64,000 bases of DNA from the NCBI GenBank assembly GCA_026261815.1, contig JAMPIT010000484.1:10328501-10392500 (forward strand), read 5' to 3'. This stretch comes from Monarcha castaneiventris obscurior (lineage: Eukaryota; Chordata; Aves; Passeriformes; Monarchidae). Each line of letters begins with the position of its first letter. Within the stretch, counting starts at the first letter, position 1. Below, piece by piece: positions 47,452-58,920 of the stretch. The notes under the pieces were generated by a model. That model did no database searches, was not told the DNA's origin, and saw only the letters and a program-made list of their open reading frames with translations. The translations under genes were made by a program, and so were the position numbers.

Positions 47452-50400
47452 GTGGTTCACTATCTACTTGAATAATAGGTTTTTTTAATACTCAATTTTA
47501 ACTCTTGAGTTTGATCTGAAAGTCTTAAATCCACAAAGGTAAGCACCACACTTGTCCACCTGCATGGTATAACTTAATAAGAATGGATTGAAGGTGGCTA
47601 AGGACTGTGTTCAAAGTTCCTTTACAAGACTTTTAATCAACTTCAAAGAATTTGGGGTTAGTCCCTCGTTTCCTGGTGAACTAAGGTGACAGAGCCATTT
47701 ACAACACAGGGTGTTGCTGCATGTAAGGGACAGAAACGGGCCTTAAGGAAAATGACAGCAGGTACACAGATGGGCAGGGTGCTCTGACAGACTTGGTGAA
47801 GCTTCTATTTTTTGCCTACTTTCTGATACTTCTCAGTGGAAGAAAACCAGAGGAAAGTGCATCCAACTCAGGCTACTAACAAAACTTGTCAGCCTGTTTG
47901 TGCAGAGGGGCCCTGTTCTATCATTCTGGTTTCTTAGTCAGGGTTTCCTAGCTTTGGTTGAGTAAACATGCCAGAGGTAAATGAAAGTGCTGCATTTTTG
48001 TGCTGAATTTGGAGTTGTTCCCTTGTGTGATGATATCCAGGTAGTCCCATTTGTCTTATTTGAAAACCACTGCTCTATCAGGTTGGGAGGAAACTGGAAC
48101 CAGGAAGGACCTCCCATGCCTCTTCTCATGCAGATCCTTGGTACAAACCAGTGTGTTTGCAGGTTTCTGTATGCTGCCTCAGCACTTGATATATTTAAGT
48201 AAATCATCCTAATTTTAAAAGTCATAAAAATGGTGGTACTGAGAACATGCCAATGGGCCTCCAGCTTAATACCCCATCTTTAATGGTGTTCAAGTGCATA
48301 CTCAGGGAAGATCAGGAACAGGACAAACACACATGATATTCTGCCCTAGGCAGGTTTTAACACACAGCTATTTTCCCTGAGACATGACCCTCCTGTGGAT
48401 AGTCTAATTAGTAACCCTCAATGGATCTTTCCCAAGTAAATTATTTCCATTGAGCCTTTGTAAACTTCTTGCATTGCCAGGGAATCAAACAGACAGGTTA
48501 CCTGGAGTGTGAGCAACCACATCCCCAGAATAGTCTGTCTTCTTCAGAGAGAACAGGTAGCTGTTATGTCAGGTCAGAGTGGTATTTTGGGAGATGTTGT
48601 TAGGGAAACAGTCTGAAACCCACTGATGCTGCTTTGACAGATGAAGGAAAGAGTGGATGTAGCTCCACACTCAAGAGCACTCTCAGTTCAGAGGGCTTAC
48701 ACTGGTGGGACATTGCAGCTTGCATGGAAATTGAGTCTGCTAGACATAATGGAGTGAAAGAAATTGGATGGGATGGATTCTGGCAATACAAAAAGTTTGC
48801 ATTAGGTTTTTAATTACTTTCCTTGTGTTTTCCAACTCTTTCTCTATTTCTATTCACAAGACTCCTTAAAAATGAAATCATAACTTTTCTGCTTGCCCAA
48901 GCCAATATCATATATCAGTTCAATGGCACTGAAGGCTGGACCCAGATCTACTGGTAGATAATTAGATGCTAGTAAGAAAGTGACTTTTACCAACCCTGGC
49001 AGCTTCAATTTTATAATTGCTTGTTGGAGGAGCTGACACAGCAGAGCTTGGAAAACAATAAACCATGTGTCCTCTTAGAAAGAAGGAGTGGTCTTATTTT
49101 TATAGTGCATCTTAAATTGCCAATTTTAATACCCTACAAGGCTTAGGAGGAAAAGTGAGACATGAATAACTGAGGGGAAAAATAATAAAGCCAGGAGAAG
49201 ATGATGTCTGAGAGAGACATAGGTGATGCATGCGAAGACCTACACTGTGAAATTAAACACAGGTAGATTTAAGTGAGAAAATTTGAAAAGCTTTTAACTC
49301 TGTGATCAATTAAAAACCAGAATTGTTTATGATGGAGGTCACTGAGGACTTCTCAGAGAATGGTTCAGGTAAAAAAGATTAAACACGGAAACTGCTTGAA
49401 GCAGATAATGAAGGGCATTGTGAAAAACCACCTCGGCTCACCTGCATCCTCCTGTCTTGCTGTTGTTAAGAAGCTGCTTTCTGCAAGTAAAAGACAACAT
49501 GGAATACCTAAAGAAGATTACACAAAGCTCTTATAAGCTACCTGGGTAATTCCCTGACACCTTATCCTGCTAAGGGCCCTTCAAAGAAAGGACTAGAATC
49601 TATTTTTAGAAGAGTGGGTGTGTTGGGTGATGATCCCATACACGAAGGGACATGTTGTTATTCTTGATGGTTGTGCTCTGATCTGTAGAAAGTGTCTTTC
49701 ATCTCCAGGGATGCAGAGGTTCACCCTTCTCTAAGGGTTCTGGGTTAATGATGGACATTTTTGAAATACTGGGCTGGAATTTTGCTAGTGTGAACTATCA
49801 GCATTCGACAAAGCCAGGAGGACTTCCAGCAGATCTGGATTTGACACTTGTCCCCAGCAACTGCCTTGGTGTTCTCTTCTGAGCTTGACAGGTTGAGTGG
49901 GACTCTTGAGCCATTCAAGTATTTTAAATTCTCCCAATTTATCATCCTCCCTAGAGCTAGACAAAAACTAAAGGTTGACTTTCAGCCAGGAGGCCGACTG
50001 AAGCTACAGCACTTGTAAGCCAGAAAGGAAAGAAGAGAAGAACAATCAAATCAGGCTTCTGGTTAATGTAGAGAAAGATTAATTATGAAAACTGAAAACT
50101 TGTGTAATAAAATGTGTTTGAGCATCGAAGTTTTTTCACCTGAACGTTGAAGTATTTTCCCAGCACACAGCTGTCCACATCCCCAAGAAGATGTGGAAAT
50201 CAGAAGGGCTGAAGTCAACAGTTACCATATGCTTTATGTAAATAAAGCAGAGGAGAATTGGGCCTTTTCAGTTAAAATATTTCTCTGGCCGAGATCATGG
50301 GAGTTGCCAGGACTTGGTGCCAAATTCAGTAAACCTCTCTAAGAATGTGATGACTGTACTCTTCAACCACTTACACTCCTGTAAATCAGCAACATCTGAT

Positions 50401-53400
50401 TAAAAGACAAGTTACTGCAGTATCAGCTCCATTAAAATAAGAGAATTAAAATATTTTTTCAGTTTTCATGAGTTTCATTTCCGCAAAGAAAATTCTGAAA
50501 TAGATGATGAAGAGGAGGAGGACACTTGCAGACAAGTGAAGATCAAGAAAAGATCTGACTGCAGTCTCTTTATTATTGTTACTATTATTAATTGCATCTT
50601 ATCTAGCCTGAATGAATTTTAAATCCATTAGCATCAGTCAATCTTCAAGTACATTTTTATTATTAGAATGCATTCCAAAACTGTCCTGTATGTAATTGTG
50701 TGTTTGGTTTGAATCAGCAGTTTACAGTTCGTACAGAAGTAACATTTGCAATACCAAGTCCTAGAGGAATTTTTCAAGACAACAAGGTTATTTCATTTGA
50801 GCAGTCAAAAAAAAAAAAAAATCAAAAAAATTACAAACATCTGTATTTTCTCGAGGGAGACATCAATTATGGCTTACAATGGTGTGGGCCAGAGTGTGCC
50901 TCTTTCAGCTGGATGAATCCATGTGCCCTTGCCAAGAAAGTTTTACATTTCCCATTTTTCCTCAGCTGCTGTATCCAGCCTTGGCACTGCATCTACTTAT
51001 TTTATTTCTTGGATGTGCTGGTTCCAGCTTTGTCATTTACCACATTTCTGTATTTGTCTCCCTACCCCCCTGTCTGACATCATTCAAGTGAGATCAGGGT
51101 GGGAAAAAACCCACAACTTGGAGAGTCTAGTCAGGTATAATAGTAAAAATAAGAGCTTACGTAGTGAGAAAAATGATAGACAGTTGGCTAGTTATGACCT
51201 GGATTGTTCTCCAGGAGTTTTGCCATTGTTTTCAATGAGATCAGGACTGGGCATTTGGCTGCAGTGAGAAGTGGACCTGAGCCATGTGGTTTTTCATCCA
51301 GACTTTCCCAAAACTCAGGAGTGTTTAAATCTGGCGTCCCCTTGATGAGAACATGCAATGCTTGTTTGTACGTGCACAAGAGTTGATTTTGAACATCTCA
51401 TGTAGGCAGAGCCTTGGCTTTAGCATTCCTCAGCAGAGGGATTGTGATCATCTTTAGACTTTGAACAGATGCACAATGCTGCCACCTCCTTATGTCTTCC
51501 TTTTCCAGCTGTGCTGGTTCCATGCAAGGGCCAGAAACAGTGTGGCTCACTGTGGTGCATCTACAAAGCTGTAAATATCCAGCTGTTATATAAAAAAAGT
51601 TGGTGCTTAACATATTTTTGGGAAGACAATTCCCTACTTGTGCTAATTTCTTGAAGCTGCTCCTGTATAGCTTGTATTTAAAGGAAAGAGTCAAGACCCA
51701 AGGGTATTCTGTTAGTTGCTTCAGATTCAGAGCAATGTTCTCTAACGCAATAGTTATTCTTGATCTTGGCCCTTTTATAATCTTCATTTGATTTATTCAA
51801 ATCACTGTGAAAAATCTGTGAGACTGGAAAATTGCATTTCTTTATTTCCTGATTAATTTTCTTTAATTTTTTAGTAGAGAAAATCAAAAGAAAACAAGCC
51901 TGAGGACTGATAAATGGTGTGTACCACAGCCTCTTTGGGCGGGCAACATGAATCAGGCACACACGCCTCAGATATAAATCACTCTGCACCACAGGGACAC
52001 TCAGGCTCTTGGTACAAATGTACGTGTTGGGAAATAGTTCTACAAATGCTACATGTACATGTGCAGTAGCTAATTTGCAAATCTGAAAAACTTGTCTTGT
52101 TTACATGGTCTCTGAAGTAACCCAGGGTGCCTGGGCCATGTTGGGAAATGAGCTGCTCCATCAAATGAAGCTTAAAAAAAAAAAAAGTATGTTGTAGCAC
52201 AAAATGTCCCAACCTGATAAACTGTTTATTTAATTTTGAGTTTATTTTTAGTACTCATGAATCATTGAGACATCTTTTTCTCTCTCAGGGTGGAGCAAGA
52301 GATTCTCTATGTGGGCAAGAGAGGCTGAGTCCTGGCACCCCTTCAGTCCCCAGTGCAGGGCATTGGGGAGTGTTTTCATATGCTGAGTGTGCAGTACAGA
52401 GATTTTGCTCAGTCTCTAGAGGCTGTTAAGCTCAAAGAAACTGAGCTTCCAGCTTGAGTTCTAGTGACAAATCACTTAAGCTGCAAAGATCTTGCTTTGG
52501 TCCCTCATATATTGGTCGAACGGAATGTTTTACCAGTCTTTTCACTGAAGATTTCTGCAGAAATGTCTGCTCATGTGGGGCTCAATCTGCTTCCAGCCTG
52601 AAGCCCTGATTGCTAACCTTTATTTAGGTGTGATTTTTTTTCTTCTCCCCACGAAACCAGGATTAAATCAAACTGTTTCATTAGAGAAAAAAATAGGAGC
52701 GGGATCATTTTGCAGGGCTTCCCTTGCCTTGAGGTGTGTAACCAGTGGCTCATAAATTATGGTGCCTATGGACCAGCTGAAACCCTGGTTTTTAACTTCT
52801 GAGGGAGCTGCTAGAGCCTAAGGCTGTCTCTGGGTGGACTTTCTGGGATATGAATTTATCTTCATTTGATGTGGACACAGTTGAACATCCTATCTGCAAA
52901 GAAGAATGGCATATCTAATTATTATAAGGGGGCATTCTAGAAAAGGAGTCCAAATACAAGGATGCAAAAAATGAACCAGTGGTTGATTAAAGTGCTTCTG
53001 CAGTATTTAGATGGTTTAGTGGAACAGTAGTTTAAAAATGCTTTTGTCTGGTCATTTCTATCTGCTTGTTTATCTGGAAAACAAGTAAGTACCAAGTAGT
53101 AGTAAGAACATGATTGCTTACACGGTACCTTCATGCTCAGCTAACATGTCTGTGGGTTGCATTGTTCAGCTCTTCCCAAATCATAGGGAAGACAGAGGGT
53201 TTAAATTAATGTCTAGAGTTTAACTTCTCATGTGGTTGCAGGCAAGGGCAAGGAAGTCAAATTGGGTTGTGAGTACCAAAGGTATCATATGGTTTTTAAA
53301 TGCAGTCCAAAGCCATATTTTCTATTTTATGGGTAAGTGAGGACTCTGTTGGTGGCCTGAAGTTTCTAGTAGTTGGTAACTTCAGCCAACAAACAATATT

Positions 53401-54419
53401 CCACATGCAAGAAACCCTCTTATGTGATCATAGATATTTGTAAGTTGATCAGAATTGTTCTTGACACGACTTAAAATTCAGGCCTAACATATCTGTAGGC
53501 TGAAGTAGTGTGTAATGAGATATTAGCCGGGAAAAATGGGTTTGAGAGAGGTTAGACTTCAGTGAGATTTAAAATACTTCATTAAGTGATTTTGAGTGAT
53601 TTAGGCACCAAAGCATTTGAACACTCTTCAGCATGCTTTAACCTTGAGTGATGCATGTAGCCTGTAGTGTTTGCATTATAAAATATTGTGAGCAGTTGAA
53701 ATAGTTTCCCATTCAGATATGTAGTCACAAAGACTCACTCTGTTTGATGATGGAAGTTCAATAGTATCCAAGCATGAATGACAGGCAATTATGTTTCTGC
53801 TGTAATATTTGCACCAAGAGACTCTCATAAAATTACTATTCAGTACCTGTCATTGCAAAGAGAGAGCATGAAGCAAACTTGTAACAATAAACAGAGAACA
53901 AATATTCTGATTTCAGCAGAAATGTGGCAAATTCTGGCAGGCAGTGTGGTTTCTAGAATGGTCATGTCATAAGAGACCAGCGTCCTTTGTCCGAGTAAGT
54001 ACTGCCTTTCCCTTCCGATCTACGTAAATGCCTACTTGCTAAAAAATCAAAACAATTTGGTTCTTGCCTGTGAATATCAGGGAATCACATACAGATGGCA
54101 TTGAAATTATGATTACTCAAAATGTCAATAATGCCCCAGTGGGGATCTGTGCAATGAGTTGAACTTTAAACCATAAGAAAATGTTGAAGATTAGGGAGAA
54201 AGGTACTGCTTTTGAGTGAAGTAGGAAGAGGAAGGGAACCTGCACAGGGGCTATTGGTTCAAGGTTTCCATATGTCCTTGCCCACAGAGGCGTTCCACAG
54301 CTCCCTCAGTATAGTCACTGTTTCTGCATAACCCAGCTCTTGTCCATGCACAGCCATAGTGACTCCGAACTGTTAATTATGTTTCTCACACCCAGTAAAG
54401 TGCAGCTAAGCTCCCCTCC
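47452..54419. other. Unique non-coding sequence, no gene seen
   Basis: No gene is supported. Frames reach 125-129 codons at 50700-51077 (+) and 51398-51787 (-), but the former starts with a poly-Lys run from a long A tract. From 48800 to 50650 hardly any frame exceeds 60 codons. An A15 run at 50807 is listed separately. No mobile element was recognised in this stretch. Confidence 0.65.
50807..50821 (+). repeat. A15 homopolymer
   Basis: Fifteen A residues are followed by TC and a further A7. No retrocopy body was recognisable upstream. Confidence 0.85.
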
Positions 54420-54790
54420 ATTCCCCGTAGCGCTGCAGATCCGGCCCCTCATCCTTCGTGCTCCCCACACCACCTCACCCTGGTTACACAAGTCAGCCAG
54501 TGAGCCAAGAGAAACCTCTGAGCTCTCTGGCTGTAACAACACTTGGTGGGAGCCAGGTTTTTGCTGTATCATCCCTCCAAGGGACTGGGCAGGCTTGAGG
54601 AAGAGCCAGGGTTGGGGCTCACAGGGGCTGCTCAGTTCCCGGAGCTGAGAGGAACTCAGCCCGCTCCCCAAATCCTGCACTGGCAGCCTCTGCAGCACGA
54701 GGCCTCGGGAACGTGCTCTGAGTAGGTTCTGTCATTTTGGGACCTCGGTGGAGGAACCGTGGTGTGTGAAAGGGGAGCATTGAGGGGTTT
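54420..54790. other. GC-richer, CpG-bearing patch
   Basis: This patch is visibly richer in G+C and CpG than its surroundings, with about a dozen CpGs by eye, including gtagcgctgcagatccgg and gcacgaggcctcggg. It falls well short of a formal CpG island. Overlapping frames on both strands (54315-54698 -, 54340-54648 +, 54543-54725 +) are typical of such composition. It could be a weak regulatory element or an ordinary GC fluctuation; no exon is recognised. Confidence 0.35.
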
Positions 54791-57416
54791 GGATGTGTGT
54801 GTGATACCCGTTCACCAGCCTGGGGCTGATCTGTCTCTCTGCTTGGCTGGTTTGCATCCCCAGGTTTTCCATCACGCTCCCAGTCACCATTACAAGTGCT
54901 TGTTTATTGCTCTAGGCCACTTCCCGACCAGCAAAGCATAACACACAACATCTAAACAAAGAGAGCAATGTGGGCTAATTGATTCCTGATTTAGGGAAAC
55001 AAAAGATAAATTCCTAAGTAAACTAAATTTCCCTAAAGCTAAATAAATAACACTTCCCACCTACTTTCTCCCCTCTTATGCTCCTCCCTGTGTACAATAA
55101 AATGGCCACTCATGAAACACAGCTTGATTAAAACCATATTGGGCTCAGCTGGGGTTTGGAGGAGCACCAAGAGGTGTTGTGCTCAGGAGCATTTTGCTGG
55201 ACACCATGGTAGCACAATCTCTGAATGGGAATGCTCCAGTGACACAGGCCAGCTTGGCCACTCTCTGTTGGGAGATGGTGCTGTGCTTGTCCAGTTTCCC
55301 AGCTGGGGCATTCAGACTGGTGTTTTTCCAGAGGTGAGCTTGGTTCCTGGGACTCAGGTCTCCCTGGTTTCTCTGAGGCTTCTACTCTCAGTGGTTGGAG
55401 AGCCTTCTTCAGTGGATAAATCAGACTATATAAATCACTATAATAAATCCTATATTGATTTTCCTATCAGAAGGGTTTATGGATAGAAGTCTCCTAAAAG
55501 CCTCAGTGAACATCTTCCCTTCTTCAGGAACAGTCTTAGCTGTTGTAGGAGCCCAGAACAGGGGATGCAATCAATTATAGACATTTTACAATATGTGCTG
55601 TGTGTCGGGCATCTGTGGTTACCTGTGTCCACACTCCATAAAGGAATGCCTATGACCCTAAACTCTTCTTCCAGCAGCAGCTGGCACCAGGGCTTCTAAG
55701 AGAAGGATTTCATCTGCCTGCTCTACCCATGGAGTAGAAAGATGGCTGGTCACATCATGCTCCCTGTCTTCAGTGTGGGGTCAAGTACACGTCTCTTCCC
55801 TCAGCTCTGCCCCACAGTTCCCCTTAACTCTGTGCTTGAGTATGGATTTGTATCCCCAAAGTCTTTCTCCAGCTCTCAGAGAGAGTCCCATTGGGTAATC
55901 TTTATTGGTGACTGTAAACTGACTGTGAAAAGCTGGGCCTCCTAGGCTCTTTGCATTTCCATTTGCCCCTGTGAGGCAAATCCTGAAGGCCTTTCTTCCA
56001 GTTTCAGTAAGTCCCATAACTGGGACTCCTCTTTCCCAGATTTGCTAACATCACTGTTGCTGGAGGGTATTCACGAGCTGAACACAAGATACTGGTGCTG
56101 GTCCAGGGATAGCTGGGTGATATTATGTGGGCTGTTTTATACTGGGGATCAGAAAAGATAATTTGTTTTTTAAAACTTGGGTTCAGTGGGAATATCACCT
56201 GTCAGCATCTGGCACTGTAAATTGCCATGTCAGTTTGTTGGCAGAAACTACGAATGGGACTAAAAGTGCCCCTGATTTATACCACTCAAAGCTGATACTG
56301 TTTTTTGTTAGCATCACAGGGTACAGAGAAATAGCTAAAAAACCATTCTGGAAAAAAAAGTTGAAGTTAGACATTTTCTTCCTACTCATGGGAGCTAGAA
56401 ACTCCAACTTACTGTAAACAGCCTTGGAAAACATTTTATGCTTCCAGAGTTCTGAATCCAAACATTTACATGAGGCAGTGACACAGTTTGAGAGTAACAC
56501 ACTTCTTTTATTTTTGTAAGTGTATTTCTTGCAGTAGGTGCACAAGTTTTTAAAATACCCTTCTTGCATTTTGGGATAAACATCTCTCTTCTCAGAGCAG
56601 ATTTCGGTCAGAGGTGGGGAAAGGGAAATGTGTACTTCCTTAAATAAATACCTGTATGTGGTTTTAGTATACCTGAGTATTTTATTTTTCAAGCAGAAGC
56701 TTTCCTTTTTTTATTTTAATAGCTATCGTTTAGTGCTATGGAAAAATGTACAAGGTTGTTTTGGCTGGATGGAGCAAAGCAGTGGGTTAAATTTTAGCAC
56801 ATTGAGTAGCACAGAGATCTCTCTCCTGTGAAAGACAGGATTGTATTATGTAACAGCCTGGCTGCCAAATACTTGTGCTGGCAGTGGTCAGCCTTCTATG
56901 CACCATTGACATCAAAACCCAATGAGGTTTGATGCAGAGGAGGGATTTGAAAGGACGTCTTGTTTTCCTTCAATCTTTACAAACTGAACTTGTTTAAGAA
57001 GAGGGAGAAAAAAAATAGATACAGAGTCCTGTTTGATAAATGAGGAAAAGCAGTGTTTTTTCTCCTAAGTTTTGGATGTTTATTGGTTTAACAGCTATTG
57101 CTCAGAACAAGCCGTTTCTATTTACGTTGTTTATCATATCAGCTAACCTGGGGTGATGGATTGAAGGGGCTGGAGGTTGGGCCTGTATGTGTTTGCTCCA
57201 CAGCAGCTCTCTGGCAGCTCACCTTAGTGTCTAGTATTTATACAGAGTCATCTTGAGCAGTCAGTAAATATAGGCCTGAACAAGTGTCCCACTCCCTATA
57301 ATGCGCATGCTAAATAAAATGTAGCAACACGTAAGTGGGGACAAGAAACACGAGAACATAAACAGCGTGCAGGGGTACTGAGCTCCCTGAAAGCTGCCAC
57401 AGTGCTAGAAGCAATA
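54791..57416. other. Unique non-coding sequence, no gene seen
   Basis: The longest frame in the window, 165 codons at 56195-56692 (-), lies here. It has no domain, begins inside AT-rich sequence and is opposed by a + frame at 56127-56417, so it is taken as chance. An AT-rich stretch at 54920-55070 (tgattcctgatttaggg and neighbouring A/T-rich motifs) could be conserved, but no evidence is available. Confidence 0.6.
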
Positions 57417-57441
57417 TACCATGATATTGTATATCATGGTA
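57417..57441. repeat. Perfect hairpin, 11 bp stem and 3 nt loop
   Basis: taccatgatat and atatcatggta flank tgt in exact complementarity. It sits alone in unique sequence. A cruciform-capable site is possible, and chance cannot be excluded. Confidence 0.9.
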
Positions 57442-57700
57442 GGATGGGAGGAAGGAATAATCTTTTTGCCAAAAAGCAATTCTTACTAGCTTACCTAAAA
57501 ACGTAAGGGGTCTTCTACTGGGTGAGAGCACAAGTTTGTCTAAACTGACACTTTCTCTGACAATGACTGGTAACGAAGGCTGGAAGGAAGGGATCAGGGA
57601 GCAGGGCATGTGTTCAGTGGTCTATCCCCTGACAGAACACTGGCTGGCAGGTTAGCCCATTTCTGAGCTGGAGACTTTAATAGCCTATGACCCTGTGAAA

Positions 57701-57835
57701 GTGTTTAATCCCTTTTTGAGCTCATGTGGTCACAAGCTCCACAGGTTGCGTTGTGTGGAAAACTTCTTCCTCTGTTTTGTCTCAAACTTGCTCACAACTT
57801 AGTCTGACAGAGGCTGCTTTCTCCCCATGGTTTTG
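57701..57835 (-). mobile_element. Ancient CR1/L3-type LINE fragment, inverted
   Basis: The order tttaatccctttttgagctc, agctccacaggttgcgttgtg, tgtggaaaacttcttcctct and gttttgtctcaaacttgct matches the inverted consensus of old amniote CR1/L3-type elements as I recall it (gagttccacaggttaattgtgc, gtgtgaagaagtatttcc, ttttaaatctgctgcc). The fragment is heavily diverged, much more so than the bird CR1 copies. It therefore predates them. Confidence 0.55.
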
Positions 57836-58344
57836 TACAGGAACACACTGACGCACACGTGTGTGGAGCAGTGCTGGTCCAGACACCTCCTGTTTGTGAT
57901 TTCATTGCAGGGCAGCCACAGCTGGTTTTGGCACAACAGACGAGGTGTCAGCTTATGAGCTTGCCTCATCATTGTCATGTTTTAGCGTGGCAGAAGTGCT
58001 TTGATGTAAGGATTTAAATCAAGAATGAGATGGATTTACAGATGTTTATTAGAAGCAGCTTCCCATGAGGTGTAGTATGGTTTGTGCACCCATGGAAAAA
58101 GGAATATGAAGTTTCCCAATTAAAATAAATAGCAGAGTTGCTGGCACTAGCGAAATGGAGACAGGAATTAACATGTGGGTAACATATTGATTATTTTACT
58201 CAAGTATGGTACTTGCCTTCGGAACAGATGTCAGAACACATCCACTTACCTTAGTCTCACCCAGGAAGTTCAATATCCTCTTGTTCATTTGCCAGTAGGG
58301 AAGGTGGTGTAACCAGGGGTTAAATACCCCAAATGAAATCACTG

Positions 58345-58395
58345 AAAATGTCAGTGGCAGAGCTGGGATTACAGTCCAGGAGCAATGTCTTGCAG
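58345..58395 (-). mobile_element. MIR-type SINE fragment, inverted
   Basis: gtcagtggcagagctgggat followed by tacagtccaggagcaatgtc and a tgcag end closely follows the inverted MIR core (gtcagtggcagagctgggat, tagaacccaggagtcctgac, tcccag). MIR is an ancient amniote SINE. Only about 50 bp can be recognised. Confidence 0.65.
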
Positions 58396-58875
58396 TTATT
58401 TATTTAGTCTCATGCCTGCATTTCTCTGGAAAAATATTTCTGGTCACAATATTTTTTAGAGGTGTTAACTCAAATGAAGTTTGACAGTTTTGCCTGTATT
58501 TCTGCTTTAATCTTGAAAGTTTCAGGTCTCTCTTGTCCAATCAAGAAGTCATGTCAAAGCTGTTTTAGAGAAAACTACAGAGCCTGGGATTATTGGTAGT
58601 TTTTTTCTTGTCCATTACTTTAGCTGCTGGCAAAGCTCTTTGATGATGGTCACGTTTAGGAACAGAAACATGCTGATAAAGTGCAGCTTTAGTGTCTGTG
58701 GGTTTTACTAACCATACAGGAGTGGAATATTAATGACAAACATCATTGCCATGTGATGGACTGCATTTCATGTGCAGGTCTCAGCATCCCCTTCTGTCCC
58801 CTAGAAGAGGTCCCAGTCTGCCAGGATCCTGGAAGCTGGTTGCTTGTGAGATAACTTGTTAGAGGGATGAGGTTG

Positions 58876-58920
58876 TTTTCCCCTCTCTTTTTTTTTCCTC
58901 TCTCTCTCTCTTTTCCTTCC
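58876..58920. repeat. 45 bp pure pyrimidine tract
   Basis: ttttcccctctc then T-rich, then six CT units and ttttccttcc, with no purine on + across 45 bases. Mirror-like pyrimidine tracts can adopt triplex forms, but this one is short. Confidence 0.85.

Noticed and set aside
53740..53830. Possible box C/D snoRNA (tgatgatgg near 53746)
   Set aside because: No properly placed D box or terminal stem.
56195..56692. Longest open frame in the window, 165 codons on the - strand
   Set aside because: No recognisable domain, AT-rich composition, and an opposing frame is open in part of it. Frames of this length are expected by chance in 64 kb.
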